NCBI GenBank assembly: GCA_013360215.1
Contig: JABWCP010000050.1
Span: 1-8,814, forward strand
Reading direction: 5' to 3'
Source of the DNA: a bacterium
GTDB lineage: Bacteria; CLD3; SB21
DNA length: 8,814 nt
The notes under the pieces were generated by a model. The model did no database searches. It was not told the DNA's origin and saw only the letters and a program-made list of their open reading frames with translations. Positions 5,886 through 8,814 of the stretch are shown piece by piece. Positions within the stretch are counted from its first letter, which is position 1. The number at the start of each line of letters is the position of its first letter. The position numbers and the translations under genes are program-made.

Positions 5886-8222
5886 TTACCAAAATTTCCA
5901 ACCTGCCGTAAATACGAGACCAAACTGCAACGCCACCGAATACGCCCATTTGTCTCGCCCGTATCCTTTATAAGCAAAAAAATTCACGCCGGGATTAAAA
6001 TAAAAATTCTTAAACCGCTCTATGGCGATAAGAGATGACCAGTTGAACCGCAAAGAACGCGTATTGGATGACGCGCTGTCGGCTTCGGCCACACTTTTTT
6101 TCTTTTTGGCTTTGGTAAAAAAATAGATGAATTCAAATTCAGAAAAATTACCATAGTTCCCGCGTGTATTGGAAAATAGCGAATGCACACCGACACCAAA
6201 ATTGCCGATTCGTCGTTCATTACCCTCGATCCGGGTTAGATGGACGAGCCCGACGCGGTTTTCGGAAAAATTCCAAAAATCCGAAAACGCCGCCCCGGTA
6301 TGAATGTATAAATCTTTCTTTCGCGGGCCCTGATCGGCCGTAAATTCGGATTGAAATTTAGACGCCGCATAAGGATATACGGCTACCGAACTTACGATAG
6401 GCTGTTCGATGAGCGGCAAAGCCACGAGACTTTCGACGGACCAGTTATCATCCGATTCGCGGTAAGGATCATTACCCAACTTGATGCGGCCGTACTCCGA
6501 TTTAATATAGTTTTCTATAATGAGGTCGCGCGTCCAGCGGGTCAGTTTCATATCAAGCGAGGAGGAAACCGCTACTTTTTCTTCGCCTTGCAATTCGTTG
6601 ATGGAGTAGTCTTTATACAGAGCATCATTCTTTTTTGTTTTATTCTCCGCTTGGAAACCGATCTTGCGCATCGTCATAAACCACACCGGATGATCAAATC
6701 TTCGTGGTATATTCCGGTCTTTGTTTTCGATCAGGTATTCGATAAATGTCTTTCGTATCGGCAGCAGCTTTCCTTCGGCCTGTTGACGCCATCCGTCTTT
6801 GGTGAGCGCAAAATGTTCCTGTTTACGCGTGCCGCGTAAAAATTCGTTATACCCGTCGCCGCCGTTGGCCAAAAAATTGGAAGTGACCACCGTGTAAAAT
6901 TGATCAGCTAACACCGCACGCCCGTGCACATTGAAGCCATCCGTTTTGCCCGTCGAATTAACCGCCTTGAGATGTACAAAACGATCGTTGTATTTGGTGC
7001 GGCTCTCATCGCTGCGTTTTATGATTTTGAGAATATCCTCGCCTTTGATGCGGAGTGTGACAATATCGTTTTCGATCCAAAATATGCGCTCAAAATCCCG
7101 TACCGTCAGGGTGTCCGTTTGTACGGCATTGGCGATATAATTATCAAAATCAAAAAAGCGGTCATTGATCACGGCGATCTCCGCATTCGCTTTAAAAAGC
7201 ATCATCGCCATCATATAATCGCGCAGATCTTTATTGCCCATCCAATTCTTTTTTAAAATAGAAGACGACGGGCCCAATCCATACGCGGTTTCACAGTGTT
7301 CGGCATAGGCCAGTTCCACTTCTTCTTCAAACGCCGCCTGCATCGCCGGATCCACGTAAATCGTTTCGGAGGCCAGTTCGATCACTTCGACGCTCTGCAC
7401 ATCATGTATTTTGCGATCTTGCACTTCCATCGTAATGTGCGGTATGTTGCGGCCAAATTTATCCACCGAAAACACAAACGTCTCAAAACGATCACTAACG
7501 CGTACCGAACTAAAACGATCCGGTGCGATATAGCTGGATTTACCGATAATCACGTTGATTTCTGGAAATTCGCGTGCAAAATCATTGTTCTCTTCTTCCG
7601 AAAGATGCGTCAAAAGAACAATGGCATCCGATTGTTCGCGCACTTCGTCTATATACACACGGATCGCCGCACTGGGATCGGCAATGATAATGCCGGCCAT
7701 TTTTTCCTCAAGTACACTTTGTGTTATTGCCGGATCCGTCACGCCGATAATACCAACGCGCAGCCCGGCTTTTTCGACGATCTTATACGGCTGCAAATAC
7801 GGCAGTGAGTCCGCGCCTAAAACATTGGCGCCGAGAATGGACGGATACGAAGGGTCATCCACATACGCTTTGAGCACATCTTTTCCAAAATCAAATTCGT
7901 GATTACCCACCACCATCGCGTCATAGCCGATATCCCGCATTTTATCCAAAACAATGCGACCGTGCGAAGCCGTCGTCAAATAATAATACCCCAGCGCATC
8001 GCCGGTATCGAAAAGGAGCATATTCTGACGACCATAAGCCGATTGGAGCTGGTTTATCGCAGCCTGACGTTCCAGTATCCCGCCCGATTTGCCAAATTCG
8101 ACATTCTCTTCAAAAAGATAACCTTTGGTATCACCGGTAGCGACAATGTGCAGACTCTGCGTGATGGCGGGATGATGCGCGCCATAGAGTAAAAGGCATA
8201 TACAAAAAAATATAGTCTTCAT
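5886..8222 (-). CDS. 5'-nucleotidase-like protein with altered metal site fused to a C-terminal beta-barrel-like domain
   Basis: This 778-residue protein has three parts after a signal peptide (about 1-22). Residues about 23-265 form a metallophosphatase domain of the UshA/5'-nucleotidase type, with GD75 in DTGDALG, GNHEFDFG (106-113, holding the catalytic-type His108 and Asp111) and His206 in LTHLS. Two conserved sites differ. The usual DxH reads D31-T-K33, and the usual GHxH/GHxQ reads G227-K-S-S230. Judged against UshA, three of seven metal ligands are therefore lost. Residues about 300-500 are the nucleotidase C-terminal (substrate-binding) domain, with NFLANGGDGYNEF at 449-461 intact. 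Residues about 540-778 are beta-rich, with alternating hydrophobic residues, and end in LVFTAGWKFW. A terminal aromatic of this kind is typical of outer-membrane barrels, and this part loosely recalls the Bacteroidetes barrel family DUF3078. A lysine-rich loop lies at 704-709. The gene follows the M16 gene by 33 bp, with no clear Shine-Dalgarno. Hydrolase activity is uncertain; nucleotide binding at the envelope is plausible. Confidence 0.85.
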   Translation of the reverse strand: MKTIFFCICLLLYGAHHPAITQSLHIVATGDTKGYLFEENVEFGKSGGILERQAAINQLQSAYGRQNMLLFDTGDALGYYYLTTASHGRIVLDKMRDIGYDAMVVGNHEFDFGKDVLKAYVDDPSYPSILGANVLGADSLPYLQPYKIVEKAGLRVGIIGVTDPAITQSVLEEKMAGIIIADPSAAIRVYIDEVREQSDAIVLLTHLSEEENNDFAREFPEINVIIGKSSYIAPDRFSSVRVSDRFETFVFSVDKFGRNIPHITMEVQDRKIHDVQSVEVIELASETIYVDPAMQAAFEEEVELAYAEHCETAYGLGPSSSILKKNWMGNKDLRDYMMAMMLFKANAEIAVINDRFFDFDNYIANAVQTDTLTVRDFERIFWIENDIVTLRIKGEDILKIIKRSDESRTKYNDRFVHLKAVNSTGKTDGFNVHGRAVLADQFYTVVTSNFLANGGDGYNEFLRGTRKQEHFALTKDGWRQQAEGKLLPIRKTFIEYLIENKDRNIPRRFDHPVWFMTMRKIGFQAENKTKKNDALYKDYSINELQGEEKVAVSSSLDMKLTRWTRDLIIENYIKSEYGRIKLGNDPYRESDDNWSVESLVALPLIEQPIVSSVAVYPYAASKFQSEFTADQGPRKKDLYIHTGAAFSDFWNFSENRVGLVHLTRIEGNERRIGNFGVGVHSLFSNTRGNYGNFSEFEFIYFFTKAKKKKSVAEADSASSNTRSLRFNWSSLIAIERFKNFYFNPGVNFFAYKGYGRDKWAYSVALQFGLVFTAGWKFW

Positions 8223-8255
8223 AAAAATGACCGAATCCGTTAAGTGGTAGCACCA

Positions 8256-8814
8256 TCAAGGCTTCAATATTACGGTATTTGATTTTTCAGGTATAAGATA
8301 AGACTGCGCAACCCGTCTGATATCCTCCGGCGATACGCGCATAAAATCATTTTCCAAGGCATCCAGTTGTCCGTTATGATACCGTCCGGAGATCGTCGTA
8401 TAGCGACCAATCCATTGTGCGCGTCCCAATGTCGTTTCCAAGCTTTGTGCCCACTCGGAACGGATAATATTACGCATACGCTCCCATTCGCGCAATGTGA
8501 TCAATTCTGTTTTTAGTTTGTTCAGCTCATCCCACAACGCTTGTTCCAGTTCTTCAATAGCTATCTCCGGGCGTGCTTGCGCCGTAACATGAAAAAGGCC
8601 GTCATCCTTTTTTTCATCCATACTGCATGATACGGAAGTAGCTTTTTGCGGATCATACACCAGATGACGATATAGTCTTGAACTTTTCCCCGTTGCGAGT
8701 ACGCCACTCAAAAAACTCAGCGCCGCAAAATCCGGATGATCTACATGGACAGCTGAAAAAGCGATGTGGATGGCGGGCAATGCTACTTCTTTATTTACAA
8801 CACGACGCCGCGCA
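8256..8814 (-). CDS. M16 (pitrilysin-type) peptidase, C-terminal part, open at window edge
   Basis: The reading frame stays open from its TGA at 8256 to the window edge, giving 185 visible residues; the start and the HxxEH zinc half lie beyond. The visible part is an M16 C-terminal domain: a strand with IHIAFSAVHVDHPDFAALSFLSGVLATGKSSRLYRHLVYD, then DGLFHVTAQARPE, a long helix (ELEQALWDELNKLK), and the closing VSPEDIRRVAQSYLIPEKSNTVIL, which is the usual end of M16 domains. The segment KATSVS stands where the partner subunits of M16B heterodimers carry their Arg/Tyr pair (LR...Y). The absence of the tyrosine suggests this belongs to the zinc-binding kind of subunit. That is inference from family knowledge, since the zinc motif is not in view. 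M16 members of this type are usually exported and degrade peptides or process proteins. It is upstream in the same direction as the nucleotidase-barrel gene and probably co-transcribed with it. A TTG at 8780 is not the true start. Confidence 0.85.
   Translation of the reverse strand, partial: ARRRVVNKEVALPAIHIAFSAVHVDHPDFAALSFLSGVLATGKSSRLYRHLVYDPQKATSVSCSMDEKKDDGLFHVTAQARPEIAIEELEQALWDELNKLKTELITLREWERMRNIIRSEWAQSLETTLGRAQWIGRYTTISGRYHNGQLDALENDFMRVSPEDIRRVAQSYLIPEKSNTVILKP

Noticed and set aside
5811-6038. 75-codon + strand reading frame starting in the tRNA
   Set aside because: It starts inside the tRNA-Leu variable arm, crosses the terminator and then runs antisense to the barrel-coding end of the minus-strand gene. 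No ribosome binding site or recognisable protein.
7296-7808. 170-codon + strand reading frame rich in Phe, His and Arg
   Set aside because: Antisense shadow of the nucleotidase domain; the composition reflects complementary codons and not a protein family.
8256-8780. A complete 174-residue gene starting at TTG 8780
   Set aside because: The frame stays open to the window edge with good M16 sequence before the TTG, so this is the end of a longer peptidase gene.

Overview
The window (GC in the high 40s by eye) fits a Gram-negative bacterium. One protein ends in what looks like an outer-membrane beta-barrel, and two others carry export signals. The protein types (M1 and M16 peptidases, an S33-like hydrolase with a TPR-like tail, a barrel tail recalling Bacteroidetes proteins) suggest the FCB side of the tree. 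However, the strong Shine-Dalgarno sites and a near-perfect sigma70 promoter on the tRNA argue against Bacteroidetes proper. I would guess a less-studied FCB-type phylum; the sequence does not fix it.

Left part (2-3588): a small DsrE-family protein on + converges with a tight three-gene unit on -. The unit reads, in transcription order, an exported M1 metallopeptidase with a hydrophobic C-terminal tail, an unrecognised polytopic membrane protein, and a SET-domain protein methyltransferase. The gaps are 12 bp between the first two and a 4-bp GTGA overlap between the last two, so the three are probably co-transcribed and translationally coupled. A candidate promoter lies at 3624-3652.

Middle (3589-5884): a 207-bp divergent intergenic region carries four TATCAA hexamers. 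It leads into a single + strand gene for an exported S33-like alpha/beta hydrolase. This is followed by tRNA-Leu(CAG), which has its own sigma70 promoter (with an 11-bp perfect inverted repeat over its -35 box) and a clear intrinsic terminator.

Right part (5886-8814): on the - strand, the C-terminal half of an M16 peptidase (open at the window edge) is followed after 33 bp by a 778-residue protein. That protein joins a 5'-nucleotidase-type metallophosphatase to a C-terminal outer-membrane-barrel-like domain. Its nucleotidase domain has lost several metal ligands while keeping the GNHEFD motif and the nucleotide-binding-domain motif, which makes it the most unusual object here.

Overall the window looks like ordinary chromosome, with an envelope and peptide-degradation theme (three peptidase-type proteins) and no mobile element, CRISPR array or phage gene.
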